Origin: a virus
IMG/VR virus record: IMGVR_UViG_3300020438_000013
Location: 34,891-98,890 of that record
DNA length: 64,000 nucleotides
Direction: 5' to 3' (one strand)
Positions within the stretch are counted from its first letter, which is position 1. Each line of letters opens with the position of its first letter. Made by a program: the position numbers and the translations under genes. Of the stretch, positions 6,356-13,687 are shown one piece after another. The notes under the pieces are model-generated. The model was not told the origin of the DNA. It did no database searches and saw only the letters and a program-made list of their open reading frames with translations.

Positions 6356-6596
6356 AGATCGATTTGACCTAGAACAAGATATCCATCAGTGTTGGTACAT
6401 AGTAGATGATATCAATATGCTGATGGAATATGTTCTAGACAATCCAAAATTTACAATGCCACCGGAAACAGAAGATGTTCTTGCAAACAAGTTACTGGGC
6501 CTAAAAGAGTTGTATGAAATGAGATTTGATAGGTTATGGAATACTTTTCTAGAATCTCATAATCTCCCTTCCGCTAATAAGGAAAATGTTGAATGA
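6339..6596 (+). CDS. Small helical protein of unknown function (85 aa)
   Basis: Begins inside the end of the previous gene and ends in an overlap with GMP reductase (6593), so the three are translationally linked. Predicted all-helical, with HQCWYIVDDINMLMEYVLDNP in the N-terminal half. No family recognised. Confidence 0.6.
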   Translation: MTKKSKDRFDLEQDIHQCWYIVDDINMLMEYVLDNPKFTMPPETEDVLANKLLGLKELYEMRFDRLWNTFLESHNLPSANKENVE

Positions 6597-7738
6597 TAAT
6601 TGAAGAAGCATTAAAGTATGACTTCGATGATGTTTTGATTCGCCCCAAAAGATCTACACTTACCTCACGCGGCGAAGTACAACTAGAAAGAGAATATCAA
6701 TTTCGCAATTATTCTCCGCCTGCACATTTAAGAACTCCGCCAGAATATCCAGAATTCATTAACATAGGTGAAATTGATGGGTTTGATAGTTTCTCTTGGA
6801 ATGAGAAACCTCTTGCTCGCAGAGATTATTCTGGTATTCCTATAATGGCTGCAAATATGGATGGAGTCGGAACTCTATCAATGGCACTGACCCTTTCGAA
6901 TCTTGGATTATTTACTTGTCTCAAGAAGAGTTATAGTTCCGAAGAGTTGATAAACTTTTTTGTAGACAATTCACAAACTGTAGAATCTGTTGCAGTGACT
7001 ATCGGCATGACTCTAGAAGATAAAGAAAAGTTAGAACGAGTGTGTTCTGAAACAGAAATTAAGTATGTCTGTATCGATGTTGCAAACGGATACACTGAAA
7101 GTTTCGGTGACTATGTAGAAGATATCCGTAATACATTTCCCCATTTGATTATCATCGCTGGGAATGTCGCGACTGCAGATCAGACCGGAGAACTCTTACT
7201 GCGAGGCGCAGATATCATTAAAGTAGGTATCGGGCCAGGTTCTGTATGTACGACTAGAATTAAGACTGGAGTTGGGTATCCCCAGCTTTCCGCAATCATA
7301 GAATGTGCTGATGCTGCTCACGGTTTGGGCGGTCACATCATTGCGGATGGCGGATGCCGGACTCCAGCTGATATCGCCAAGGCCTTTTGTGCTGGAGCGG
7401 ACTTTGTTATGGCAGGCGGAATGTTGTCTGGTCATGAACAGGGATTAGATCCAGATTCCGAAATAGTTGATGGGAATATCACATTCTATGGAATGAGTTC
7501 TAAGACTGCAAACGAAACACACAATGGCGGTCTCAAAAACTACCGTAGCGCTGAAGGAAGAGAAGTACTGATAAAGTATAGGGGCGATATAGAACCTACC
7601 TTACAGGACATTCTGGGGGGTCTGAGGTCTACCTGTAGTTATATCGGTGCGAAGAATATCAAGAATATGTCCAAGTGTTGTACATTCATTCGAACTACTC
7701 GGCAATATAATACTGTCTACGAGCAAAACACCATATAA
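6593..7738 (+). CDS. guaC: GMP reductase / IMPDH-family enzyme
   Basis: The 381-residue protein is an IMPDH/GMPR-family TIM barrel. Residues 8-18 (KYDFDDVLIRP) match the family N-terminus; the phosphate/catalytic loop reads GIGPGSVCTTR with the nucleophilic Cys at about 219; IIADGGCRTPADIAKAFCAGADFVMAGGMLSGHE is the second phosphate site and flap lead. No CBS domains interrupt the barrel, and MAGGMLSGHEQ resembles GMP reductase more than IMP dehydrogenase. Predicted reaction: NADPH-dependent GMP to IMP plus ammonia, moving host guanine nucleotides toward adenine for an AT-rich phage. It overlaps the upstream small gene by 4 bases. The direction of catalysis is inferred from sequence only. Confidence 0.88.
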   Translation: MIIEEALKYDFDDVLIRPKRSTLTSRGEVQLEREYQFRNYSPPAHLRTPPEYPEFINIGEIDGFDSFSWNEKPLARRDYSGIPIMAANMDGVGTLSMALTLSNLGLFTCLKKSYSSEELINFFVDNSQTVESVAVTIGMTLEDKEKLERVCSETEIKYVCIDVANGYTESFGDYVEDIRNTFPHLIIIAGNVATADQTGELLLRGADIIKVGIGPGSVCTTRIKTGVGYPQLSAIIECADAAHGLGGHIIADGGCRTPADIAKAFCAGADFVMAGGMLSGHEQGLDPDSEIVDGNITFYGMSSKTANETHNGGLKNYRSAEGREVLIKYRGDIEPTLQDILGGLRSTCSYIGAKNIKNMSKCCTFIRTTRQYNTVYEQNTI

Positions 7739-7741
7739 ATA
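7734..7741 (+). promoter_or_regulatory. Late promoter box TATAAATA
   Basis: Exact late box overlapping the stop codon of GMP reductase, 18 bases before the tail-fibre start at 7760. It marks the switch from an early/middle gene to a virion gene. Confidence 0.88.
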
Positions 7742-7759
7742 GTTCTTTCGGGAATTATA

Positions 7760-9970
7760 ATGTCGGTATCCTACAATAGCACAAGTTTTGATTCTATAGA
7801 TTCTGTCACAGAAGATGCATTCGTATATATTGTTCAACCAAAACAAATATATAATCGCACCAACCAAACCAGAAGTCGGGGTGTCTTACGAGAAGACAGC
7901 TTTCTCCGAATCGCTTCTACTAGAGTAGAAGCAGAGGCCATCAAACTTTACTTAGAAGATGTTTATGGCGTAGAGAGCCAGATCGTCCCCATTTCTATAA
8001 GATTCGCTCCAGATGCTCAGGTTTCTCTATCATTGAGAAGACTTTCTGATATCGAATCGGGAGAACCAGATCTCGGAGACCTTATTCAATACACCGGCCA
8101 GAGAATTGATATTAACGGGGTAGATTCTCCAAAATACAACTTTGGAAGAATAGATACTCAGTATGTAGATGAACATCCGTCAAATTTATACTATACTGAC
8201 GGAAAAGTTTCTGATTACATCGCATCGGCGACACTGGACACAATAACTCCATCAGAAGGAGACAACTCAACTAAAATTGCAACAACGCAATATACCGATA
8301 GGGCAATTGCCAGTCTGATAGATTCTGCACCATCTACACTAGATACACTCAATGAACTCGCGGCCGCAATCAACGACGATTCGGATTTCCATACGACTAT
8401 TCTGGGTACAACCGCAGCACTTCAATCAGAATTAAATGCAACTCAATTGGGATCGGGATTAACATTCTCTGGTGCGTATGCGGAAGACTCTAGTAGTAAT
8501 TATATACAAACTGCATCATCTCTGAGAGGCGCAGACTCTCTTCTAGATTCAGCAATCTTTGCGATACAAAATGAACTAGATGCGACTCAGATCGGTGCTG
8601 GTTTAGATACGGATGGAAGTTATATTGCCAAGACGGATGCTAATTATATCGACGAAGCAGTTTCGTTACAGGATGCAGACGAAAAACTTGACGCACAATC
8701 AAAAGTAAACGCAGACGCAATTGCGACAGAAACTACCGCAAGGCAAAATGCGGATAGTGCGTTACAGACAGAATTAGATACAACTCAATCGGGAGCAGGA
8801 TTAACTGGATCTGGTCAATATGTCGCAAATAGTTCCAGTACTCACTTGACTGCATCGACTAGTCTCAAAGATGCGGATAATAAACTTGATGCTGCGTTGG
8901 TGCAAGAATCATCTACAAGAGCATCTGCAGATACTACCTTACAAACTAATATAGATTCCGAGGCATCTACAAGAGCATCTGCAGATACTACCTTACAAAC
9001 TAATATAGATTCCGAGGCATCTACAAGAGCATCTGCAGATACCGCATTGGATACTAGAATAGATAATCTCCACGCAGTCGCAAGTTCTGGGAGTTACGAT
9101 GATCTAAACAATAAACCAAGTTTATTCTCCGGTAACTATAGTGACTTGTCCAGTAAACCAAGTTTATTCTCTGGATCTTATAATGACTTGTCTAATAAAC
9201 CAAGTTTATTCTCTGGATCTTATAATGACCTGACCGATGTTCCTTCTGGGACAGACCTATCTGGATATGCTACGGAAACATATGTCGATACTGCAGTTTC
9301 TAATTTAGTAGATTCTGCTCCTTCCGCACTAAACACATTGAATGAATTGGCAGCGGCACTGGGAGACGATTCTAACTTTAGCACAACAATAACAAATTCC
9401 CTTGCATTGAAGGCAAATACTTCAGATATTTTTTCTGGCGACTACAATGACTTGGATAATAAACCATCTATTCCATCCGCATATACTTTGCCGACTGCAG
9501 CTGCCGGGGTATTGGGTGGAATAAGAATAGGGTATTCACAGAACAATAAAAACTATCCGGTGATACTAGATGGTAGCAATAAGGCATATGTGAATGTCCC
9601 TTGGGTCTCTTCTACTGGTGGCGGTTTCTCTGGTGACTATAATGACTTGGATAATAAACCGACTATACCTTCGTTAACAGGATACGCTACACAAACATAT
9701 GTTGATAATGCAGTATTCTCTGGCGACTACGATGACTTGGATAATAAGCCATCTATTCCATCTGCATATACTTTGCCAACTGCTGGGCCGGGCACCTTAG
9801 GCGGCATTACTACCAATTATAGCACTAATGTTGCTTCGCAAAACTATGCAGTACAAATGTCTGGTACAAATGCATATGTAAATGTTCCTGTTCCCGCAGC
9901 TACTTCTCAGGATCTAGGTGGAGTCAAAGTATCATTCAGTAACGGCAATCTCTATATCTCGACTTCATAA
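7760..9970 (+). CDS. Tail fibre / receptor-binding structural protein (736 aa)
   Basis: Residues 1-130 form an N-terminal virion-attachment-like domain. The rest is fibrous: repeated NELDATQxGAGL(D/T)xSGxY units, TRASADTTLQTNIDSEAS repeats (about residues 385-430), YNDLSNKPSLFSGS repeats (about 450-495), and two copies of a (S)TLNELAAALxDDSxF module also found in tail fibres. Repeated GDY-DLDNKPSIPSAYTLPTA segments lie near the C-terminus. This pattern is typical of trimeric phage fibres. It is the first gene after a late box and is coupled by TAATG to the next gene, which may be its tip or chaperone. Confidence 0.8.
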   Translation: MSVSYNSTSFDSIDSVTEDAFVYIVQPKQIYNRTNQTRSRGVLREDSFLRIASTRVEAEAIKLYLEDVYGVESQIVPISIRFAPDAQVSLSLRRLSDIESGEPDLGDLIQYTGQRIDINGVDSPKYNFGRIDTQYVDEHPSNLYYTDGKVSDYIASATLDTITPSEGDNSTKIATTQYTDRAIASLIDSAPSTLDTLNELAAAINDDSDFHTTILGTTAALQSELNATQLGSGLTFSGAYAEDSSSNYIQTASSLRGADSLLDSAIFAIQNELDATQIGAGLDTDGSYIAKTDANYIDEAVSLQDADEKLDAQSKVNADAIATETTARQNADSALQTELDTTQSGAGLTGSGQYVANSSSTHLTASTSLKDADNKLDAALVQESSTRASADTTLQTNIDSEASTRASADTTLQTNIDSEASTRASADTALDTRIDNLHAVASSGSYDDLNNKPSLFSGNYSDLSSKPSLFSGSYNDLSNKPSLFSGSYNDLTDVPSGTDLSGYATETYVDTAVSNLVDSAPSALNTLNELAAALGDDSNFSTTITNSLALKANTSDIFSGDYNDLDNKPSIPSAYTLPTAAAGVLGGIRIGYSQNNKNYPVILDGSNKAYVNVPWVSSTGGGFSGDYNDLDNKPTIPSLTGYATQTYVDNAVFSGDYDDLDNKPSIPSAYTLPTAGPGTLGGITTNYSTNVASQNYAVQMSGTNAYVNVPVPAATSQDLGGVKVSFSNGNLYISTS
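8911..9042 (+). repeat. 54-bp in-frame tandem repeat, about 2.4 copies
   Basis: Copies start at 8911, 8965 and 9019 (period 54 bases, 18 residues), each beginning ATCTACAAGAGCATCTGCAG. The first two copies are near-identical in DNA, so expansion is recent and could change fibre length. Confidence 0.9.
9113..9238 (+). repeat. 42-bp in-frame tandem repeat, three copies
   Basis: Units start at 9113, 9155 and 9197, each beginning AAACCAAGTTTATTCTC and encoding KPSLFSGxYxDLxx (14 residues). The second and third are nearly identical. Lies in the fibre gene at 7760. Confidence 0.88.
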
Positions 9971-10596
9971 TGACTAAGTTTCACTATAACGGCAGTGTAC
10001 CTACTAATGTTTACTACAATAACCAAGTGGTAAATAAAGTATTCTATACAGACGCAGACGGAAACAATACCGAAGTATGGCCATTAACTCCTGCTGCCCC
10101 GACTACTTCAATTGGAACTACATTGACCTCGGTAGACGTAACCTCAAACCGGCAAATGGGTGGATCGGGTCAACCTCTTATGCGGATTATTGTGAATTTC
10201 TTGGAGAATGGATTTATAGAAATTAAATCTCAAGAAGGAAATGCAATATCTGGTCATTCATTAAATACAACTCCGACACACTCTTCGTCTTTTGGATACG
10301 CAAATGAACCAACAAAGACTCTTCAAGAATTTAGGTGGACAACATCCACAGCATCTAGTTTTTCTGGTTATCAATTTAAGTGCAGCGATAACCAAGGTAC
10401 GGGATCTTCTTTGACTGAAGGCGGAGGTCTATCTAACTTCGATAATTATTCTACCTACACATTCGGATTTGTGCAGTTTACATTAGATAAAACCGGAATG
10501 GGCGCTGCATCAAACACACATACTTTTACAATAAAGGATCCAACTGGAAATGAGACTTCATTTAGTATTAATTTTTCAATTGAGATATCAGTATAA
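9970..10596 (+). CDS. Tail fibre-associated protein, possibly fibre tip or adhesin (208 aa)
   Basis: Starts at a TAATG junction with the fibre. The N-terminal FHYNGSVPTNVYYNNQVVNKVFY resembles short attachment segments of phage tail proteins, followed by a Thr/Ser/Gly-rich beta domain ending in an Ig-like strand pattern (THTFTIKDPTGNETSFSINF). Position suggests it caps or folds the fibre. No enzyme motif. Confidence 0.6.
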   Translation: MTKFHYNGSVPTNVYYNNQVVNKVFYTDADGNNTEVWPLTPAAPTTSIGTTLTSVDVTSNRQMGGSGQPLMRIIVNFLENGFIEIKSQEGNAISGHSLNTTPTHSSSFGYANEPTKTLQEFRWTTSTASSFSGYQFKCSDNQGTGSSLTEGGGLSNFDNYSTYTFGFVQFTLDKTGMGAASNTHTFTIKDPTGNETSFSINFSIEISV

Positions 10597-10599
10597 ATA
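10592..10599 (+). promoter_or_regulatory. Late promoter box TATAAATA
   Basis: Exact late box overlapping the stop of the preceding tail gene, 24 bases upstream of the endolysin ATG, appropriate for a lysis gene. Confidence 0.88.
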
Positions 10600-10623
10600 G
10601 TTTTTTAATCGGAGGATTATATT

Positions 10624-11076
10624 ATGGGATTTAATTTATCATCAAGATCATTGAAGAGACTAGACGGAGTTGATCCGGATTTAGTCCAAGTAGTCAAATA
10701 TGCAATCGAAGAAACCAAGATTGATTTCGGAGTCATCGAAGGTGTCCGTTCTATTCAGAAACAAGAAGAACTGGTTGCTGCTGGAGCATCACAAACAATG
10801 AAGTCCAAACACCTAGAAGGCCGCGCAGTCGATCTTATGGCTTATATCGGTAGTCGCGGAAGTTGGGAACTCAATGTCTATGACGAAATCGCAGATGCAG
10901 TAAAAATTGGTGCGGAGAAAGTTGGAGTCGCTGTTCGCTGGGGTGCTGCATGGACTATCAGCGATATTAGAGATTGGGACGGAACTATGGAAGATGCGAT
11001 GAATTCCTATATCGATACGAGACGATCTCAGGGTAGAAGACCGTTCATTGATGCCCCTCATTTTGAATTAATGTAG
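10624..11076 (+). CDS. Endolysin, M15-family peptidoglycan peptidase
   Basis: The 150-residue protein carries the M15 zinc signature: SKHLEGRAVDL (His63, Asp70) and a C-terminal PHFEL (His146). A strong GGAGG site lies upstream. This is the single-domain L-alanyl-D-glutamate/D-Ala-D-Ala peptidase type used as endolysin by many Gram-negative phages. It has no signal peptide or TM segment, so a holin would release it. The late promoter fits a lysis role. Confidence 0.88.
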   Translation: MGFNLSSRSLKRLDGVDPDLVQVVKYAIEETKIDFGVIEGVRSIQKQEELVAAGASQTMKSKHLEGRAVDLMAYIGSRGSWELNVYDEIADAVKIGAEKVGVAVRWGAAWTISDIRDWDGTMEDAMNSYIDTRRSQGRRPFIDAPHFELM

Positions 11077-11079
11077 GGA

Positions 11080-11136
11080 CTGTCATAATTCTGTAACATT
11101 TTTTTATATATAGTATAGTTGTCACAATTTTGTAAC
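11080..11136 (+). promoter_or_regulatory. Tandem Pho-box-like promoter region
   Basis: CTGTCAT-AATT-CTGTAAC (11080-11097) and TTGTCAC-AATT-TTGTAAC (11119-11136) each look like a PhoB box: two TGTCA-type heptamers separated by four A/T bases. TATAGT (11109-11114) lies 11 bases after the first box, close to the phoA arrangement of about 10 bases with TATAGT. The two 17-base cores repeat at 39-base spacing. The only gene before the next promoter is a 27-codon ORF. PhoB binding is inferred; each second heptamer deviates (GTAAC). Confidence 0.5.
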
Positions 11137-11158
11137 AATTATATTATAGGAGTAAAAA

Positions 11159-11242
11159 ATGTCTAATGTTGTCCTGATACGGATGTTAAGTCCACTTGCG
11201 ATTTTTATGGTGTCACCATTTGCCTACGCGCTAGTATTTTAG
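11159..11242 (+). CDS. 27-residue hydrophobic peptide
   Basis: ATG 11159 has an excellent AGGAGTAAAAA site. The peptide is hydrophobic with one Arg near residue 8 and ends PFAYALVF. It could insert in the inner membrane or act as a bare signal-like peptide. It sits alone between the Pho-box-like promoter and the early promoter at 11308. The ribosome site and isolated unit support reality; function unknown. Confidence 0.5.
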   Translation: MSNVVLIRMLSPLAIFMVSPFAYALVF

Positions 11243-11260
11243 TTATAACAACTATAACCC

Positions 11261-11279
11261 TTAGACCAAATCGGTCTAA
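11261..11279. other. Hairpin TTAGACC/GGTCTAA between transcription units
   Basis: A perfect 7-bp stem with a 5-base loop after the micro-ORF. On the + strand it is followed by A residues rather than T residues, so it is not a standard intrinsic terminator. It could stabilise the short transcript 3' end or form part of the AT element upstream of the promoter at 11308. Confidence 0.45.
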
Positions 11280-11307
11280 AAAAACTTAAATTATTTTCAA
11301 AAAGTCC

Positions 11308-11336
11308 TTGACGAACTCTCTCTAATCATCTATAAT
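11308..11336 (+). promoter_or_regulatory. Early sigma70 promoter (TTGACG-17-TATAAT)
   Basis: TTGACG 11308-11313, 17-base spacer, TATAAT 11331-11336, with TCTAAAAAAACTTAAA upstream (about 11275-11290). Drives the small-gene operon at 11369. Confidence 0.9.
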
Positions 11337-11364
11337 ATGCTAATATTTTGTTGATTAGAGAGAG
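11316..11364. repeat. 13-bp perfect inverted repeat around the -10 box (candidate operator)
   Basis: CTCTCTCTAATCA (11316-11328) is the reverse complement of TGATTAGAGAGAG (11352-11364). The left arm fills the spacer between -35 and -10; the right arm covers the ribosome site of the gene at 11369. The centre is at about 11340, near the start of transcription. It suits a repressor site better than an RNA hairpin, because the left arm is not transcribed from this promoter. Confidence 0.75.
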
Positions 11365-11368
11365 AAAT

Positions 11369-11662
11369 ATGCGATTGAAAGGTGTTCCAGATCTTCCCCA
11401 AACTATGGTTCAGCAGATGACCCGTAAAGAGGCTACGCGAATCATTAATCGGTTTGGCGGTTTCGAAGGTGCCTCTAATGGATCCTATGAAATGCGTCTT
11501 CGTTATTTGATGTTGACCGAAAAACACGGCAAAGATAGTGAGAAGGTCGATGACTGGATCATGTATTGGCGTCGAGAGGTCAGTGCGCTGATCAAGTACC
11601 ACACTCCCAAAACTCTTTGGGAAAAAGCCCTTGCCGCTGTTGGCATTCAAATCAAGTTATAA
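11369..11662 (+). CDS. Small early protein of unknown function (97 aa)
   Basis: ATG 11369 follows GAGAGAGAAAT. Basic and helical, with RKEATRIINRFGGFEG and a Trp-rich segment (DDWIMYWRREVSALIKYHTP). No recognised motif. First gene of an early operon with a palindromic element over its promoter. Confidence 0.6.
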   Translation: MRLKGVPDLPQTMVQQMTRKEATRIINRFGGFEGASNGSYEMRLRYLMLTEKHGKDSEKVDDWIMYWRREVSALIKYHTPKTLWEKALAAVGIQIKL

Positions 11663-11672
11663 GGAATATATT

Positions 11673-12026
11673 ATGGGTTATACTGCAAGTTTTTCTACTG
11701 GTTCGACTGGTCTACAGACCATCCACGAAATTGATGGATATATGTTCGATACCACCAATATGCAAATTGGGGAAACCGGAACTAAGTTCGAACTTCCCGA
11801 AATGAAACACTTCAAAACCGTTCGGTTGACTGATATCATCAACGGAACCAAGCCTTGGACTGATAGTTGGAATCTTCTTGCGACTAAGGTTATGGAAGAA
11901 GGTGTTGAGATGACAGAAACCGTCGAACTTATGCGGGAATCCTCCTCTGGCACCAAAGGTTGGAAGTGTATCGAAGTGGGTTCTGTCAAGTACGCAATTA
12001 AGAATGGAAAGTACCTAGTACAATGA
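11673..12026 (+). CDS. Early protein of unknown function (117 aa)
   Basis: ATG 11673 follows AAGGAATATATT. Beta-rich start (MGYTASFSTGSTGLQTIHEIDGYMF), then mixed alpha/beta ending in KYAIKNGKYLVQ. An ATGA overlap couples it to the next gene. No family recognised. Confidence 0.6.
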   Translation: MGYTASFSTGSTGLQTIHEIDGYMFDTTNMQIGETGTKFELPEMKHFKTVRLTDIINGTKPWTDSWNLLATKVMEEGVEMTETVELMRESSSGTKGWKCIEVGSVKYAIKNGKYLVQ

Positions 12027-12229
12027 GATTTCCTACTGATCTGGATCTCTATGAAGAATATAGAGAGAAAGATGAGTTGCCGTCTGCAGCAGATGATGCT
12101 GCAACGGCAATGATGGAGTCTGCGACTCCAGAAGAAGAGATGAATTGGGATGGAGTCTGGAAAGAACCAGAAACAATCGTAATCATCGTAACTGTAATAC
12201 TTTTTCTGATTTTGAACTTTATTTGGTAA
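12023..12229 (+). CDS. Small acidic tail-anchored membrane protein (68 aa)
   Basis: ATG 12023 overlaps the previous stop as ATGA. Residues 1-48 are acidic and probably cytoplasmic; residues 50-68 form one TM segment (TIVIIVTVILFLILNFIW). Early expression with a membrane anchor suggests action at the host envelope, for example superinfection interference; this is inference. Confidence 0.6.
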   Translation: MRFPTDLDLYEEYREKDELPSAADDAATAMMESATPEEEMNWDGVWKEPETIVIIVTVILFLILNFIW

Positions 12230-12232
12230 ATT

Positions 12233-12448
12233 ATGAGATATCGACAAGAAATAACAGAATGGGATGAGGGTGACGGCAAGGTTGCCAACCACATCTACAT
12301 CACATCCGGCAGTTCTTTAGTGGGTTATATCCCGAAAGGCTCCAAAACCCCTAAATATTTTTCAAAGCCGCCATCACACTGGAGTGTTTCTCGGAGAAAA
12401 TTTAGGGATCTTACCAAAAAAGAATTAAAAGAGATGGACTTAGATTAA
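12233..12448 (+). CDS. Small basic protein of unknown function (71 aa)
   Basis: ATG 12233, just after the membrane protein. Contains a beta-like stretch (NHIYITSGSSLVGYIPKGSK) and a basic helical end (SRRKFRDLTKKELKEMD). No family assigned. Confidence 0.6.
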   Translation: MRYRQEITEWDEGDGKVANHIYITSGSSLVGYIPKGSKTPKYFSKPPSHWSVSRRKFRDLTKKELKEMDLD

Positions 12449-12466
12449 AATAATCTAAAAAAATCC

Positions 12467-12495
12467 TTGACTCAGTTCTCAATCTATGAGAGAAT
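12467..12495 (+). promoter_or_regulatory. Probable early promoter (TTGACT-17-GAGAAT)
   Basis: TTGACT at 12467-12472 with the A-tract TCTAAAAAAA right upstream (12454-12463), then GAGAAT (12490-12495) at 17 bases, a weak -10. The shared upstream element with the promoters at 3028 and 11308 supports it. Confidence 0.6.
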
Positions 12496-12527
12496 AGCTC
12501 AGTAAGTTGATAGAGAGATCCAAAAAT

Positions 12528-12971
12528 ATGTCCAATGTTTTTTCTGTAAGAGGCGGCCTGAAAGGTGAATCCAAGATCGCTAAGATTACAGTTGAATGGT
12601 GTGCAAAAAAACTTCTTGCAAGATTCAGAACTCTTGATATTGAAGTCATCTTTAAAAATTTCGCAGACGGAACTCATGCAGAATGTCATCATATCGACAA
12701 AAATGAGTTTGAAATTCGTATTCAGAAAGGTATGAAAATTTTCGATTTGATATCTGCACTTTGTCATGAAATGGTTCATGTTAAACAGTACGCTCGTAAA
12801 GAATTGCGAGATGTTTATGATGGCCCTTGGCACGTTGGAACGATGTGGAAAAAGTCTCCAAAAAACTGGGACAATGTTGAATATATGGAACAGCCTTGGG
12901 AAAAGGAGGCATATCGATTGGAAGTGCCTTTAGCAATGGAGTGTTTCCGCGAAGCACATTCCGATTTTTAG
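12528..12971 (+). CDS. Zincin metallopeptidase-like protein (147 aa)
   Basis: Contains HEMVH (residues 80-84), a standard HExxH zinc site, preceded by the hydrophobic FDLISALC. A downstream PWEKEAYRLE (123-132) supplies a likely third ligand or catalytic Glu. This matches the short SprT-like/zincin proteins found in phages. ATG 12528 follows GATAGAGAGATCC. Predicted Zn-dependent protease; substrate unknown. It opens an early operon continuing with exported and small proteins. Confidence 0.75.
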   Translation: MSNVFSVRGGLKGESKIAKITVEWCAKKLLARFRTLDIEVIFKNFADGTHAECHHIDKNEFEIRIQKGMKIFDLISALCHEMVHVKQYARKELRDVYDGPWHVGTMWKKSPKNWDNVEYMEQPWEKEAYRLEVPLAMECFREAHSDF

Positions 12972-12981
12972 GAGAGAAGAT

Positions 12982-13146
12982 ATGACAGGTTTCGATGAAT
13001 GGGTACTTATTATGTACAACGATAATTGTAAAGAACGGATGCATTATCAACTTCCGCGATTTGAAAGACTTCAAGATTATATTGAGGCAAATAAAGAGTT
13101 TTTGGAAAAGAAATATCAGGAGATCCTTGATGCAAAAAAATCATAG
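12982..13146 (+). CDS. Small charged protein (54 aa)
   Basis: ATG 12982 preceded by AGGAGAGAAGAT, a strong site. Aromatic N-terminus (MTGFDEWVLIMYNDN) and a helical basic C-terminus. It overlaps the next gene by 17 bases. Unknown function. Confidence 0.6.
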   Translation: MTGFDEWVLIMYNDNCKERMHYQLPRFERLQDYIEANKEFLEKKYQEILDAKKS

Positions 13147-13687
13147 TTATTATGTAGCAATCTATGCATCCATAATTTTCGCAACTGTTTTTGTAACAAA
13201 TGCGGTTCATGGTGCGGAGTTGGTCGAAGCAGAAGTTATATCTTCAGAACCTGTATATTATGAAGTTGTCAATAGACGGCCGCAAAGAATATGCAGGGAT
13301 GTCCTGATTCCAATCGAACGGCATCGCTCTGGTGGCGGGACGGTTGGTCGTTCGGTAGAACGCAAATTCGGGTCTACAGGCGGTCTAATAGGCGCTGTAC
13401 TGGGTGGCGGACTTGGGAGTAGAGTTGGTGGGGGTCAAGGTAAAACCCTCGCTACGATAACTGGTGTGGTTTTGGGTGCAAGAATTGGAGATAGGGTAGA
13501 GCAAAGTCGAAAAGAAAGGAACACTGAGTACAAAACTGTGAACCAGTGCGAGACTGTTTTTACTGAAGAAACTTTTCAGAAAGTAGACTATTACAGAGTT
13601 ACTGTAGAAGTCGATGGAATCTATACCACTACAAATGCCAGAAGGCAGCCAGGAGTTGGTAGTAAGATTAAGGTACTAATGAAATAA
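13130..13687 (+). CDS. Exported glycine-zipper protein (185 aa)
   Basis: Starting at ATG 13130 (AGGAG upstream), the protein has a signal peptide (basic start, hydrophobic YYVAIYASIIFATVFV, then cleavage near VHGA at about 25). After that come a soluble segment with a Cys and a glycine-zipper region (about 85-135: GGLIGAVLGGGLGSRVGGG and a second GxxxG helix). This resembles the glycine-zipper 2TM fold of outer-membrane 17-kDa-type antigens. No lipobox is seen. Probably periplasmic or membrane-inserted. Of phage or host origin is unclear. Confidence 0.7.
   Translation: MQKNHSYYVAIYASIIFATVFVTNAVHGAELVEAEVISSEPVYYEVVNRRPQRICRDVLIPIERHRSGGGTVGRSVERKFGSTGGLIGAVLGGGLGSRVGGGQGKTLATITGVVLGARIGDRVEQSRKERNTEYKTVNQCETVFTEETFQKVDYYRVTVEVDGIYTTTNARRQPGVGSKIKVLMK

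Noticed and set aside
8911-9238. Repeats resembling a CRISPR array
   Set aside because: Units are contiguous, in frame and encode fibre residues; there are no unique spacers or cas genes. The Cas4-like nuclease at 17732 is a stand-alone phage nuclease.
11119-11147. TTGTCA-17-TATTAT as an ordinary sigma70 promoter
   Set aside because: Transcription would begin after the AGGAG ribosome site of the 27-residue ORF; the TATAGT with the Pho-like box is a better fit.
11261-11279. Hairpin TTAGACC/GGTCTAA as an intrinsic terminator
   Set aside because: No T-run follows on the + strand and none follows on the - strand in the right place, so only a structural element is listed.
11678-12292. A 204-codon - strand open frame
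   Set aside because: It lies opposite tightly coupled + strand early genes with good starts, and its content has no domain.
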